A stretch of DNA of 64,000 nucleotides from Chryseosolibacter sp044507775 (GTDB lineage Bacteria; Bacteroidota; Bacteroidia; Cytophagales; Cyclobacteriaceae). This document shows positions 41,428 through 50,935 of this stretch, in pieces (positions within the stretch are counted from its first letter, which is position 1; every line of letters begins with the position of its first letter). Made by a program: the position numbers and the translations under genes. The stretch spans positions 132,555 through 196,554 of the forward strand of contig JBIQIY010000009.1 in assembly GCA_044507775.1 (NCBI GenBank), in the 5' to 3' direction. The notes beneath the pieces are model-generated. The model saw nothing but the letters and a program-made list of their open reading frames with translations. It was not told the origin of the DNA and ran no database searches.

Positions 41428-42300
41428 TTAATCAGGTTTTAGTCCCTTCACCACTCGCTCTTTGCCCGACACATCCGTGGAAATTTCAATATCCGTAAAG
41501 CCGCCGTCGATCAAGAGAGAAGACACTTCTCTGCCAAACTTTTCATTTATTTCCATCGCCAGCAATCCTCCGAGGTTAAGTACTCGCTTTGAGCGTGCAA
41601 TGATATTTGTATAAAAAATAAGCGGATCGTCATCGGGTACGAACAGCGCCTGCCGCGGTTCAAAAGCAAGGACATTCGGCCGCATTTCGTTTTTCTCACT
41701 TTCCGTGACATACGGCGGGTTACTCACTATGACATCAATGGAGTCGATCGGGATATCATCATGTAGGATATCGTGTTCGATAAAATTAACTTTTGCACCG
41801 TGTAGTTCCGCGTTACCTACGCCCATTGAAAGCGCGGCCGTACTGACGTCCGTCGCGTAAACTTCTGCTTCAGCCCATTCGAGATGCAACGTGATGGCTA
41901 TACAACCGCTCCCCGTGCCGATATCCAGGATACGCGGTGGTTTGTTTTCCTTTGCACGCGCAGCGGAATACCTCCACTGCATAACGCTCCGGATGAGCTC
42001 TTCGGTTTCCGGCCGCGGGATTAACACAGAGGGATTCACCTGAAATTTCCGCCCGTAGAAAATGGTTTCTCCCAATACATACTGCAGCGGCTCATGGCGA
42101 TTGAGGCGGCTCAGATACTGCTCTAATCGTTGCTCGGTTTCCGGCGTCATGGATACGACTTTACCCGCTAGGATATCGGTTTGAGAAACGCCCAGTATAT
42201 GATCCATCAGAATCGAGATAATACTTCTGATCTCATCCGGATCCTCCTTCAGCGTGACTTTGTCAACAAGTTCCTGGAAAACAGCCTTTGAATTCTTCAT
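41428..42300 (-). CDS. prmC: peptide chain release factor N5-glutamine methyltransferase
   Basis: A 290-residue SAM-dependent methyltransferase that modifies the GGQ glutamine of release factors. N-terminal helical domain 1-75, then the Rossmann domain with the SAM loop ILDIGTGSGCIAI and the catalytic NPPY at 194-197 (VSNPPYVTESE). The segment VLIPRPETEELI is also diagnostic. ATG 42300 is used; the longer frame starts with GTG at 42324. A 59-base or 83-base spacer separates it from divergent ribD. Confidence 0.94.
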   Translation of the reverse strand: MKNSKAVFQELVDKVTLKEDPDEIRSIISILMDHILGVSQTDILAGKVVSMTPETEQRLEQYLSRLNRHEPLQYVLGETIFYGRKFQVNPSVLIPRPETEELIRSVMQWRYSAARAKENKPPRILDIGTGSGCIAITLHLEWAEAEVYATDVSTAALSMGVGNAELHGAKVNFIEHDILHDDIPIDSIDVIVSNPPYVTESEKNEMRPNVLAFEPRQALFVPDDDPLIFYTNIIARSKRVLNLGGLLAMEINEKFGREVSSLLIDGGFTDIEISTDVSGKERVVKGLKPD

Positions 42301-42383
42301 GACATGAGTTACAAACCTATTCACAATTTTGTAAACGAGAAGGATTGTTGCAAAAACTCCCTAACTTTTGGCCGATTTGATTT

Positions 42384-43457
42384 ATGGATCTACCGGTTTC
42401 TCACCAGCGGATGGACAGCCCTGCCGTTCACTCTCATGAAACGTTCATGAAGCGGGCTCTTGAGCTTGCAGCGAATGGGTGTGGCAATGTAAGTCCCAAC
42501 CCGCTGGTTGGTTGTGTCGTCGTTCATGACGGACAGATCATCGGCGAAGGCTGGCACAAGCAGTACGGTGGACCGCACGCCGAAATCAACGCCATTGAAA
42601 ATTTGCGTGACAAAAGCCTTCTGAGGGAAAGCACGGTGTATGTTAACCTGGAGCCTTGCTCCCACACCGGAAAGACACCGCCGTGCGCTGACATGCTCGT
42701 CAGCATGCAGGTACCCACGATCGTCATTGCGAATCATGATCCGAATCCACTGGTGGCGGGAAATGGAATCAAGAGACTTAGAAACGCCGGCACCACCGTG
42801 ATCGATGACGTATTATCCGGGGAAGGACTTGCGCTCAATAAACGTTTCTTTACTTACATGATCAAGAAGCGGCCCCATATCATCCTGAAGTGGGCCGAGA
42901 CTTCCGATGGCTTTATTGCAAGAGCAAATCATGACTCAAAATGGATCAGCGATGAATACTCGCGGCAAATTGTGCACAAGTGGCGGAGCGAAGAAGATGC
43001 TGTCATGGTGGCATCCGGCACCGCTCAATTTGACAATCCAGAATTAAACGTCAGAAACTGGAGCGGTCGCGATCCGGTTCGCGTTGTCATCGACAGACAT
43101 CTGAAACTCGCTACCGGCCTGCATCTGTTCGACGGTAGCCGCAAAACCATTTGCTATAATCTGAAGAAAGAAGAGTCCCGGCCAAATCTATCCTATGTGC
43201 GGCTGAGTGGCCAGAACTTGATCCGGGAGGTAGTGGATCATCTTTATGGACAACAGATCCAGTCGATAATCGTGGAAGGAGGAGCAAAACTATTGACGAG
43301 CTTCATCGAAGCCGACCTGTGGGACGAAGCGCGAATCTTCACTTCACCCCAGGTCTTTGGCACCGGTATCCAGGCTCCTATCCTCAAAGGACACATACTG
43401 GAAGAAAAGAAGCTTCATAACGATTGGCTGAAGATAATTGAGCCTCGACGCAGTTAA
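42384..43457 (+). CDS. ribD: bifunctional riboflavin deaminase/reductase RibD
   Basis: A 357-residue enzyme for two steps of riboflavin synthesis. The deaminase domain (about 18-160) has zinc ligands His65 (GGPHAEINA), Cys92 and Cys101 (EPCSHTGKTPPC) and proton shuttle Glu67. The reductase domain (about 165-350) shows KWAETSDGFIA, KWISDEYSRQIVHKWRSEEDAVMVASGTA and IVEGGAKLLTSF. Start at ATG 42384; ATG 42411 is an alternative and would still leave a full domain. Other rib genes are not in the window. Confidence 0.95.
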   Translation: MDLPVSHQRMDSPAVHSHETFMKRALELAANGCGNVSPNPLVGCVVVHDGQIIGEGWHKQYGGPHAEINAIENLRDKSLLRESTVYVNLEPCSHTGKTPPCADMLVSMQVPTIVIANHDPNPLVAGNGIKRLRNAGTTVIDDVLSGEGLALNKRFFTYMIKKRPHIILKWAETSDGFIARANHDSKWISDEYSRQIVHKWRSEEDAVMVASGTAQFDNPELNVRNWSGRDPVRVVIDRHLKLATGLHLFDGSRKTICYNLKKEESRPNLSYVRLSGQNLIREVVDHLYGQQIQSIIVEGGAKLLTSFIEADLWDEARIFTSPQVFGTGIQAPILKGHILEEKKLHNDWLKIIEPRRS

Positions 43458-43535
43458 AATAAACCATTTACCATGCGCGCCTGTTTGTAATGCAAAATAC
43501 CCGGGAAAAGCGCTCAATACGTATCGAAACCACAC

Positions 43536-44018
43536 ATGGCCGAAGAATTAATTATATCGACCTCTATTCAAAAATCTGAAAGGTATCAGACCCTGCTGCC
43601 ACAACTCGAAGCACTGGTCAAGGGTGAAGACGACCTTATGGCCAACCTCGCCAACATTTCCGCTGCACTGAAACAGACAATGGACTTCTACTGGGTGGGA
43701 TTTTACATCGTAAAGGGCGACCAGTTGGTGCTCGGTCCATTTCAGGGGCCAATAGCCTGCACGCGGATCGGTTTCGGCAAAGGTGTTTGCGGAACGTCCT
43801 GGAAAGAGAAGAAGACGATCGTGGTCCCAAACGTCGACGAGTTCCCCGGCCACATTGCCTGCAGTTCGGCATCGCGTTCCGAAATCGTTTTACCGGCGAT
43901 GAAAAGCGGTGATGTCGCATTGGTGCTGGACGTCGACAGTGATAAGCTGAACGATTTCAATGCAGACGACGAGGCGGGACTCAGCCAGGTCATCAGAATT
44001 GTTGAAACCATACTGTAG
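43536..44018 (+). CDS. msrC: free methionine-(R)-sulfoxide reductase (GAF domain)
   Basis: A 160-residue single GAF-domain enzyme reducing free methionine-R-sulfoxide. Three active cysteines, Cys75, Cys85 and Cys109, lie in GPIACTRIGFGKGVCGTSW and FPGHIACSSASRSEIVLP, with the same 10 and 24 residue spacings as the E. coli enzyme. It follows ribD by 78 bases and precedes the MutS-like gene by 14 bases. Confidence 0.93.
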   Translation: MAEELIISTSIQKSERYQTLLPQLEALVKGEDDLMANLANISAALKQTMDFYWVGFYIVKGDQLVLGPFQGPIACTRIGFGKGVCGTSWKEKKTIVVPNVDEFPGHIACSSASRSEIVLPAMKSGDVALVLDVDSDKLNDFNADDEAGLSQVIRIVETIL

Positions 44019-44032
44019 CCCTTCCCTCCTCC

Positions 44033-45820
44033 ATGACGCAAGCAGACCTCCGGAATTTCTACGGAAAAAGAAAAGCAGATTTTACAGCCACGCTTGATTC
44101 AGTCCGGGCAAAGATCAACCATGTATCCAACGCGCGACTCCTTCTTGCGGGCGCCTTTCTGGGATTGCTGTATTTTGGACTGACCTTTCATGGATTGCTT
44201 TATTCACTGCCTTTTGTACTCATCGTTTTCATCTTCTATGTGCGAGAGCACGCCCGGCTGTTTACAGAAAAGGTCAGGCTTGAAAACTTGCAGAAGATCC
44301 AGAGTCAGGAACTGAACAGCCTCGATGGCGATTTCTCCCACAATAGCAGTGGGTCTGAATTCATCAACGTTCATCACGCGTATACGCATGATCTCGACAT
44401 CTTTGGAGAAGGTTCGCTCTTTCAATATATCAACCGGGCTCACACGCGCGGGGCGAAGGCGTTGCTTGCCGGGCGCTTATCACAAAGACCGGAATCTGTA
44501 GCTGAGGTCAAACAGTGGCAGGAAGCTGTAGCGGAGCTGGCTACCAAACCCGACTTCCGCCAGGAAGTTCAGGCGCTGAGCATGCAGGTAAATGAGCAGT
44601 TCCATGACCAGCGTCAACTTGCACAATGGGTATCGGAACCGGACTTCATTTACGGCAAAGCTTCATCCCGGTTGGTCCTGAACGTCTTTCCCGTTGTAAC
44701 CGTTCTCCTCGTTGTCCTGGCGTTCTTCGTCGATGGGCTCACACCTTTTGCGGTATTTTCCGCGACGCTGCAATGGATCTTTCTGGGTTTTCACCTGAAG
44801 CGGGTGAAGGCCTTTCACGAGCACATAAGTCAGAAGAAACACGCACTCGAAAAATATGCGGCGATACTATACTTCATTCGCAAGGAAGATTTTACTTCAC
44901 CCCTGATGCGGTCGCTTGCCTCGCGCGCGGCGCTGGCCGATGAGAAAGTCCGGCACCTGGCGAAGCTGGTGAGGGCGTTCGACGCACGGCTGAACAGCAT
45001 GACCAACCTGTTTGCCAACAGCCTGGTGATATACGACCTTCAATGCGTCTACCGCCTTGAGAAATGGAAATCTGAAAATGCGGCGGATCTGATGGGGTGG
45101 CTGGACGTTATTCGGGAAACAGAAGCGCTGTGCAGCCTGGGTACTTTTTCATTTAATCATCCCCGTTTTTGCATTCCTTCCATCAACTCCGGTCTGCGCC
45201 TCACGGCAAGAGGCTTGGGTCACCCGCTGCTCAACGAAGAAGAAAGGGTTGTCAATGACCTGCATGTTGATCAGGCGCAATCGCTACTGATCATTACGGG
45301 GGCCAACATGGCCGGAAAGAGTACTTTTCTCCGCTCACTGGGTGTTAACGCCGTGTTGGCTCTCGCCGGCGCGCCCGTGTGCGCCGAGCAGTTCGACTGC
45401 CCCATGATCGACATACGTTCCGGTATGCGCACTGCCGATTCACTCAAGGACAATCAAAGTTATTTCTACGCCGAATTGGATCGACTTAAATCGATTATGG
45501 ACGAGCTGCGAGAAGGTAAACCGCTGCTGATCCTCCTGGACGAGATCCTCAAAGGAACAAACTCTACTGACAAGCAGGCGGGATCCATCGCGCTTGTAAA
45601 GCAATTGATTGAGCACTCGTGCCTGGTCATCATTGCCACGCATGATCTGGCATTGGGGGAGTTAGAAAGAACCTATCCCGGGCGGGTATTGAACTACTCG
45701 TTCGAGGCTGACATCACAAACGACCACCTATTCTTCGATTACAAGCTGAAACGAGGAATCGCCCGAAACATGAATGCAACGTTCCTGATGAAGAAAATGG
45801 GAATTATTCCGGCATTATGA
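44033..45820 (+). CDS. membrane-embedded MutS-related ATPase
   Basis: A 595-residue protein ending in a MutS ATPase domain: Walker A GANMAGKS (423-430), then SGMRTADSLKDNQSYFYAEL and Walker B LLILLDEILKGTNSTDKQ, plus a signature-like THDLALGEL. It lacks the MutS mismatch-reading and connector domains. Unusually, it has about four predicted membrane helices in two pairs (about 35-70 and 213-253) before a short lever/clamp-like region. The ATPase should face the cytoplasm. It is not canonical mismatch repair MutS; function unknown. It may be co-transcribed with fRMsr. Confidence 0.85.
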   Translation: MTQADLRNFYGKRKADFTATLDSVRAKINHVSNARLLLAGAFLGLLYFGLTFHGLLYSLPFVLIVFIFYVREHARLFTEKVRLENLQKIQSQELNSLDGDFSHNSSGSEFINVHHAYTHDLDIFGEGSLFQYINRAHTRGAKALLAGRLSQRPESVAEVKQWQEAVAELATKPDFRQEVQALSMQVNEQFHDQRQLAQWVSEPDFIYGKASSRLVLNVFPVVTVLLVVLAFFVDGLTPFAVFSATLQWIFLGFHLKRVKAFHEHISQKKHALEKYAAILYFIRKEDFTSPLMRSLASRAALADEKVRHLAKLVRAFDARLNSMTNLFANSLVIYDLQCVYRLEKWKSENAADLMGWLDVIRETEALCSLGTFSFNHPRFCIPSINSGLRLTARGLGHPLLNEEERVVNDLHVDQAQSLLIITGANMAGKSTFLRSLGVNAVLALAGAPVCAEQFDCPMIDIRSGMRTADSLKDNQSYFYAELDRLKSIMDELREGKPLLILLDEILKGTNSTDKQAGSIALVKQLIEHSCLVIIATHDLALGELERTYPGRVLNYSFEADITNDHLFFDYKLKRGIARNMNATFLMKKMGIIPAL

Positions 45821-45825
45821 ACGCG

Positions 45826-46971
45826 CTATTGGCGGGTCATTACACCCGTTAGCTCGGCAAGCTTATTCGCGACGAGATCGATTTCCTCCGGCGTGTTGTA
45901 CTTGCTAAAGGAAAATCTTACCGCGCCAAGCCTGGACTCGGGATAGAGCGCAGAAAGAACATGTGACCCCTGCGCTGCACCGCTTGAACAGGCGCTTCCT
46001 CCGGAGGCGGAGATACCTTGAAGGTCAAGATTGAAAAGAAGCATATTATTTTCCTCGGACTCCGGCAGACTGACGTTCAATACCGTGTACAGGCTTCGCT
46101 CAGGATTTGTGCAATCGCCGTTGAATCCAACGCCCGGTATATTTGCCTTCAGTTTCTCAATCATCCGGGCTTTCAGCATACTGATGTATCGCGTGTGATC
46201 GTCCATATCGCGGTACGCGATCTCGAGGGCTTTTGCCAGGCCGATAATGCCATATACGTTTTCCGTTCCCCCCCGCATATTTCTTTCCTGAGAACCCCCG
46301 TAAACAAAAGGAACGATCTTGCGATCTTTTCTTAAGAATGTAAAACCCACGCCTTTCGGACCATGGAATTTGTGGGCTGCGGCGGTCATCCCGTGAACCT
46401 TGATCTTGCGCAGATCGTGCTTGTAATGTCCGACACTTTGGACAGTATCCGAGTGGAACCATGCGCCATATTTTTCGGCAAGCTCGCCAACAGCCACTAT
46501 GTCAAGCAGATTTCCAACCTCATTGTTGGCGTGCATCAATGAGATGAGTGCATTCCCGTACTGTTGAAGCAATGACTCCAGATGGTTGAGGTCAACATGG
46601 CCCTTATCATCGAGGCTGACAAAATGGACATTCAGGTCGTCAGTTTTCTGAAGATGTTCCAATGTATGGGTAACTGCATGGTGCTCGATCGGCGACGTGA
46701 TCACGTTCCGGATTCCATAGGTGCGAATTGCACCGGTCAGGATCGTATTGTCCGCTTCCGTGCCTCCCGAGGTGAACAGTATTTCACCCGGTGCGCAATT
46801 CAGAAGTTCAGCAATTTTTTTTCTGGCCGACTCGATAGCGGCGCGAACTCTGCGGCCATGTGCATGGATTGAGGAAGGGTTTCCAAAATCCTTCAGCATA
46901 AACGGCCGCATAGCCTCAAAGACCTCCGGGTCCAGGGGGGTCGTTGCGGCGTTGTCCAGATAAATTTCCAT
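45826..46971 (-). CDS. cysteine desulfurase (NifS/IscS type)
   Basis: A 381-residue PLP enzyme that takes sulfur from cysteine for iron-sulfur clusters or tRNA thiolation. Schiff-base Lys201 (TAAAHKFHGPKGVG), His98 in the SPIEHHAV motif and persulfide Cys328 (SASGGSACSSGAAQGSHVL) in the long IscS-like loop. N-terminus MEIYLDNAATTPLDPEV is typical. It lies 7 bases after the glmM-like gene; only 5 bases separate its end from the convergent MutS-like gene. Confidence 0.95.
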   Translation of the reverse strand: MEIYLDNAATTPLDPEVFEAMRPFMLKDFGNPSSIHAHGRRVRAAIESARKKIAELLNCAPGEILFTSGGTEADNTILTGAIRTYGIRNVITSPIEHHAVTHTLEHLQKTDDLNVHFVSLDDKGHVDLNHLESLLQQYGNALISLMHANNEVGNLLDIVAVGELAEKYGAWFHSDTVQSVGHYKHDLRKIKVHGMTAAAHKFHGPKGVGFTFLRKDRKIVPFVYGGSQERNMRGGTENVYGIIGLAKALEIAYRDMDDHTRYISMLKARMIEKLKANIPGVGFNGDCTNPERSLYTVLNVSLPESEENNMLLFNLDLQGISASGGSACSSGAAQGSHVLSALYPESRLGAVRFSFSKYNTPEEIDLVANKLAELTGVMTRQ

Positions 46972-46978
46972 CTGACAA

Positions 46979-48382
46979 TTACTTCTTAAGTTTTTCGGTA
47001 ATAATCTCTTTGATGTCCGTCATTATTTTCTTGGCAAGGTGGTCGGCCTTTGCTTCCAGATCCGATTCGGCGTAGATCCGTATGATAGGTTCGGTATTTG
47101 ATTTTCGAAGGTGTACCCACTCCCGGTCGAACTCGATGCGCACGCCATCGCTGGCATTGATCGGTTGTTTCTGATACTTCTTCTTCATGTGCTCCAGTAT
47201 CTTGTCAACATTGATATCGCGCGTCAGCTCGATCTTGTTTTTTGATATGAAGTAATTGGGATATTTCGCCCGAAGCCTCAGTGCCGACATATTTGACTTC
47301 GCCAGGTGAGTGAGAAACAACGCGATACCGACGAGGGCGTCACGTCCGTAGTGCAGCTCCGGATAAATGACACCTCCATTCCCCTCGCCTCCGATCACGG
47401 CGTTCTTTTCTTTCATCAATGTCACGACATGTACCTCGCCTACAGCGGATGCAAAGTACTGTCCGCCGGCTTTCTCAGTAATATCCTGCAACGCACGCGT
47501 GCTGGAGAGGTTTGATACAGTATTCCCATTTTTTACAGGATCTGCGTTAAGAACGTAGTCAGCTACTGCAACGAGGGTATATTCTTCGCCGAAAGGGCTG
47601 CCATCCTCACATACCAGCGCAAGCCTGTCCACATCGGGATCTACTACGATTCCCAGGTCATACTTTCCTTTCAATATCTCACGACTGATGTCTGTAAGGT
47701 GTTCCGGCAACGGTTCGGGGTTGTGCGGGAAATGGCCAGTTGGCTCACAGTAAAGTTCCTTCACTGTAACACCCAAGGCACTTAACAGCATGGGAACAGC
47801 GATACCGCCGGTTGAGTTCACAGCATCGACAACTACTCTGAATCCTCTGTTGCGAATGGCGTTGACGTCAACCAGCGGCAGGTCAAGGATATGTTTTATA
47901 TGCTTTTGAATGTAGCCGTCTTTCTTTTCATATCGTCCCAGCTTCGTCACTTGTGCGAATTCGAAGTCTTCAGCTTCCGCAATACGCAGCACTTCTTCGC
48001 CGTCGGCGCCGGAAATGAACTCGCCTTTTTCGTTCAAAAGCTTCAGAGCATTCCATTGCAAAGGATTATGGCTGGCGGTAAGGATTATTCCCCCGGATGC
48101 TTTTTCCTCCGTGACTGCCATTTCGACCGTAGGCGTAGTCGACAGGCCGAGATCGATGATATTGATGCCCAATGCCTGCAAGGTGGCGCAGACCAGGTGG
48201 TTAACCATTTCGCCGGAAATCCGCGCATCGCGGCCCACGACGATTTTTTTATCGCCGGGCTTCTTCAATACCCATGCGCCATAGGCCGCTGAAAACTTGA
48301 CAATGTCCACAGGCGTGAGATTGTCGCCGGTTTTTCCGCCGATCGTGCCTCGAATTCCCGATATCGATTTAATAAGTGCCAC
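46979..48382 (-). CDS. glmM: phosphoglucosamine mutase / phosphomannomutase family enzyme
   Basis: A 467-residue alpha-D-phosphohexomutase. Phosphoserine Ser104 in GGIILTASHNPLQWNALK, metal loop VDPDVDRLALV (Asp248, 250, 252), sugar loop GGEGNGGVIYPELHYGRDAL, and phosphate loop RKSNTEPIIRIYAES. The N-terminus (SISGIRGTIGGKTGDNLTP) and GEGNGG fit the GlmM-like form in Bacteroidota that makes glucosamine-1-phosphate for cell wall synthesis; mannose or glucose activity cannot be excluded. A TAGATTTG promoter box precedes it. Confidence 0.88.
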   Translation of the reverse strand: MALIKSISGIRGTIGGKTGDNLTPVDIVKFSAAYGAWVLKKPGDKKIVVGRDARISGEMVNHLVCATLQALGINIIDLGLSTTPTVEMAVTEEKASGGIILTASHNPLQWNALKLLNEKGEFISGADGEEVLRIAEAEDFEFAQVTKLGRYEKKDGYIQKHIKHILDLPLVDVNAIRNRGFRVVVDAVNSTGGIAVPMLLSALGVTVKELYCEPTGHFPHNPEPLPEHLTDISREILKGKYDLGIVVDPDVDRLALVCEDGSPFGEEYTLVAVADYVLNADPVKNGNTVSNLSSTRALQDITEKAGGQYFASAVGEVHVVTLMKEKNAVIGGEGNGGVIYPELHYGRDALVGIALFLTHLAKSNMSALRLRAKYPNYFISKNKIELTRDINVDKILEHMKKKYQKQPINASDGVRIEFDREWVHLRKSNTEPIIRIYAESDLEAKADHLAKKIMTDIKEIITEKLKK

Positions 48383-48405
48383 AGGTCATTGTTTAAATGA
48401 GACGG

Positions 48406-48413
48406 CAAATCTA
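48406..48413 (-). promoter_or_regulatory. putative -7 box TAGATTTG for glmM
   Basis: Exact TAnnTTTG on the minus strand, 23 bases before the glmM start, in the spacer shared with divergent mazG. Confidence 0.5.
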
Positions 48414-48513
48414 AGAAGTTTATAAATTATTGTGCACGGAAGGACGTGAATCCTCCAGGCCGGACTGCGGTACTAGGGGATTTATTACCTTGCCTCCATT
48501 GTTAAAAGCAGGT

Positions 48514-49326
48514 ATGAAAAAACCATTTGCAACACCCGATGCCCATAGGCCGGAAAAATTAAAGGCCTTTGATCGATTATTGACTATCATGGACGAGCTT
48601 CGCGAGAATTGTCCCTGGGATAAAAAACAGACACTTGAAAGCCTCCGCCATCTTACGATCGAAGAGACCTACGAGCTCTCCGATGCCATCCTGGAGGGGA
48701 ACCTCCCCGAAATCAAAAAGGAAATCGGCGACCTGATGCTGCACCTGGTTTTCTACTCCCGGATTGCCTCTGAATCCAATGCCTTCGACGTTGCCGATGT
48801 TCTCAACGCCATCTCCGACAAGCTCATCCAGCGACACCCGCACGTCTACGGTGATGTGATCGCTCAGGATGAGGAGGCTGTCAAGGCAAACTGGGAAAAA
48901 ATAAAACTCAAACACGGCAACAAGTCTGTCCTCGAAGGGGTACCGAAGACCTTACCTGCACTCGTGAAGGCGATCCGCATCCAGGACAAAGCCCGTGGCG
49001 TCGGCTTTGATTGGGAGCGAAAAGAGCAGGTTTGGGAAAAGGTAGAGGAGGAAATGCAGGAGTTCAAAAAGGAATTCAATGCGGAAGATTCCACGCCCGT
49101 CGATCGGGAAAAAGCCATGGCCGAATTCGGAGACCTCCTTTTCTCGCTGGTAAACTACGCCCGGTTCATTGACATCGATCCGGAGGAAGCCCTGGAACGA
49201 ACCAACAAGAAGTTTATCAAGCGCTTTCAGTACCTGGAACAGGAGTCGGCCCGCGACGGGAAAAAGATAGGTGAAATGACCCTGGCCGAAATGGACGTCT
49301 ACTGGAACAGGGCAAAAGACCTGTAA
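48514..49326 (+). CDS. mazG: nucleoside triphosphate pyrophosphohydrolase MazG
   Basis: A 270-residue protein with two MazG domains, hydrolysing NTPs to NMP and pyrophosphate for clean-up of the nucleotide pool. Domain one has RENCPWDKKQTLESLRHLTIEETYEL and EIKKEIGDLMLHLVFYSRIA (the EExxE...ExxD metal site). Domain two repeats it: WEKVEEEMQEFKKEF and KAMAEFGDLLFSLVNYARFI. ATG 48514 is chosen; the upstream extension begins with TTG and is unlike the family. Confidence 0.95.
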   Translation: MKKPFATPDAHRPEKLKAFDRLLTIMDELRENCPWDKKQTLESLRHLTIEETYELSDAILEGNLPEIKKEIGDLMLHLVFYSRIASESNAFDVADVLNAISDKLIQRHPHVYGDVIAQDEEAVKANWEKIKLKHGNKSVLEGVPKTLPALVKAIRIQDKARGVGFDWERKEQVWEKVEEEMQEFKKEFNAEDSTPVDREKAMAEFGDLLFSLVNYARFIDIDPEEALERTNKKFIKRFQYLEQESARDGKKIGEMTLAEMDVYWNRAKDL

Positions 49327-49373
49327 AGTTGCGGACTACTCGTACCCTACACGTTAGAATACCGATAAAAAAT

Positions 49374-49381
49374 TATCTTTG
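49374..49381 (+). promoter_or_regulatory. putative -7 box TATCTTTG for glyS
   Basis: Exact TAnnTTTG only six bases before the glyS ATG, which would put the transcript start within about 2-4 bases of the start codon. Confidence 0.5.
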
Positions 49382-49387
49382 CGGCCT

Positions 49388-50932
49388 ATGGCAATCCAAG
49401 AAGACAACCTGCTGAAGACTGTTATCTCCCATGCGAAAGAGTATGGGTTTATTTTTCCCTCTAGCGAGATCTATGACGGCCTTAGCGCCGTATATGACTA
49501 CGGCCAAAACGGCGCGGAGCTAAAAAATAACATAAAAGAGTACTGGTGGAAGTTTATGACGCTGCTGCATGACAACATCGTGGGCATCGACTCCGCCATA
49601 TTCATGCACCCGACCATCTGGAAAGCGTCGGGCCACGTTGACGCGTTCAATGATCCGATGGTCGATAACCGCGATTCGAAAAAGCGGTACCGCGCCGATG
49701 TGCTGATCGAAGATGCCATCGCGCGGATGGAAGAAAAAATTCAGAAGGAGACCGACAAGGCCGCAAAACGTTTTGGTGATGCCTTCGACAGCGCTATGTT
49801 TCAGAGCACCAATCCCCGTGTACTCGAATACAAAAAGCGAATCGATGAAACAAACGAGCGCCTGAAAGCTTCCATGACAAATGGCGACATGGATGGCCTG
49901 AAACAACTCATGCTGGACCTGGAGATCACAGATCCCGTGTCAGGGACGCGCAACTGGACGGATGTACGCCAGTTCAATCTAATGTTCTCAACAGAAATTG
50001 GTTCTCTCGCCGAAGACGCGAGCAAGATCTATCTGAGGCCGGAGACGGCACAGGGCATCTTTGTCAACTTCCTGAATGTCCAGAAAACCGGCCGGATGAA
50101 AATCCCGTTCGGCATCGCCCAGATCGGAAAGGCGTTTCGCAACGAGATCGTAGCGCGCCAGTTTATTTTCCGCATGCGCGAATTCGAACAGATGGAAATG
50201 CAATTCTTTGTCAAACCCGGCGAAGAGATGAAGTGGTACGAGTTCTGGAAAGAAAAAAGGATGAAATGGCACAAAGTGATCGGCCTGGGCGATGAAAACT
50301 ACCGCTATCACGACCACTTGAACCTGGCCCACTATGCGAACGCCGCATGCGACATCCAGTTCAATTTCCCGATGGGCTTCAAGGAGCTCGAAGGAATACA
50401 CTCGAGAACGGATTTCGACCTGAAGAGCCACGAAAAATATTCCGGCAAGAAACTTCAGTATTTTGATGCGGATGACAATCAAAGTTACATTCCGTACGTC
50501 GTTGAAACGTCTATAGGACTTGACCGTTGTTTTCTCGCCATTCTCTCCAAGACTTACCGGGAAGAAAAGCTGGACGATGGAAGCGAACGGGTAGTTCTCA
50601 GCATACCGCCTGCACTCGCACCGAACAAGGTCGCCATTCTTCCGTTGGTGAAGAAAGACGGTCTGCCGGAGAAGGCTTTGAAGATCATGGATGATCTAAA
50701 ATATGACCTGAAGTGCTACTACGAAGATAAGGATACCATTGGCAAGCGATATCGCAGGCAGGACGCGATCGGAACGCCATTCTGCCTCACCATCGATCAT
50801 CAGACGCTGGAGGACGATACGGTTACCATCCGCGACCGCGACAGTATGAAACAGGACAGGGTCAGCGTGGCGCAAGTAAAAGCTAAAATGGTCAATGCGT
50901 GTTCGATCAATAATTTGCTGAGGAAAATCTGA
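49388..50932 (+). CDS. glyS: glycyl-tRNA synthetase (class II, homodimer type)
   Basis: A 514-residue alpha2-type glycyl-tRNA synthetase. Motif 1 and the nearby region include YGFIFPSSEIYDGLSAVYDYGQNGAELKNN; motif 2 is IGKAFRNEI...FIFRMREFEQMEMQFF; motif 3 is YVVETSIGLDRCFLAIL. The anticodon domain starts near LAPNKVAILPLV. ATG 49388 is used; the upstream TTG at 49379 is inside the promoter box. It probably starts a transcript that goes on into the MtfA-like gene 3 bases downstream. Confidence 0.96.
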   Translation: MAIQEDNLLKTVISHAKEYGFIFPSSEIYDGLSAVYDYGQNGAELKNNIKEYWWKFMTLLHDNIVGIDSAIFMHPTIWKASGHVDAFNDPMVDNRDSKKRYRADVLIEDAIARMEEKIQKETDKAAKRFGDAFDSAMFQSTNPRVLEYKKRIDETNERLKASMTNGDMDGLKQLMLDLEITDPVSGTRNWTDVRQFNLMFSTEIGSLAEDASKIYLRPETAQGIFVNFLNVQKTGRMKIPFGIAQIGKAFRNEIVARQFIFRMREFEQMEMQFFVKPGEEMKWYEFWKEKRMKWHKVIGLGDENYRYHDHLNLAHYANAACDIQFNFPMGFKELEGIHSRTDFDLKSHEKYSGKKLQYFDADDNQSYIPYVVETSIGLDRCFLAILSKTYREEKLDDGSERVVLSIPPALAPNKVAILPLVKKDGLPEKALKIMDDLKYDLKCYYEDKDTIGKRYRRQDAIGTPFCLTIDHQTLEDDTVTIRDRDSMKQDRVSVAQVKAKMVNACSINNLLRKI

Positions 50933-50935
50933 TGC

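Noticed and set aside
46979..48382. Specific phosphomannomutase (manB) assignment for the hexomutase
   Set aside because: N-terminal and GEGNGG patterns fit GlmM-like Bacteroidota enzymes better, though the substrate is not proven.
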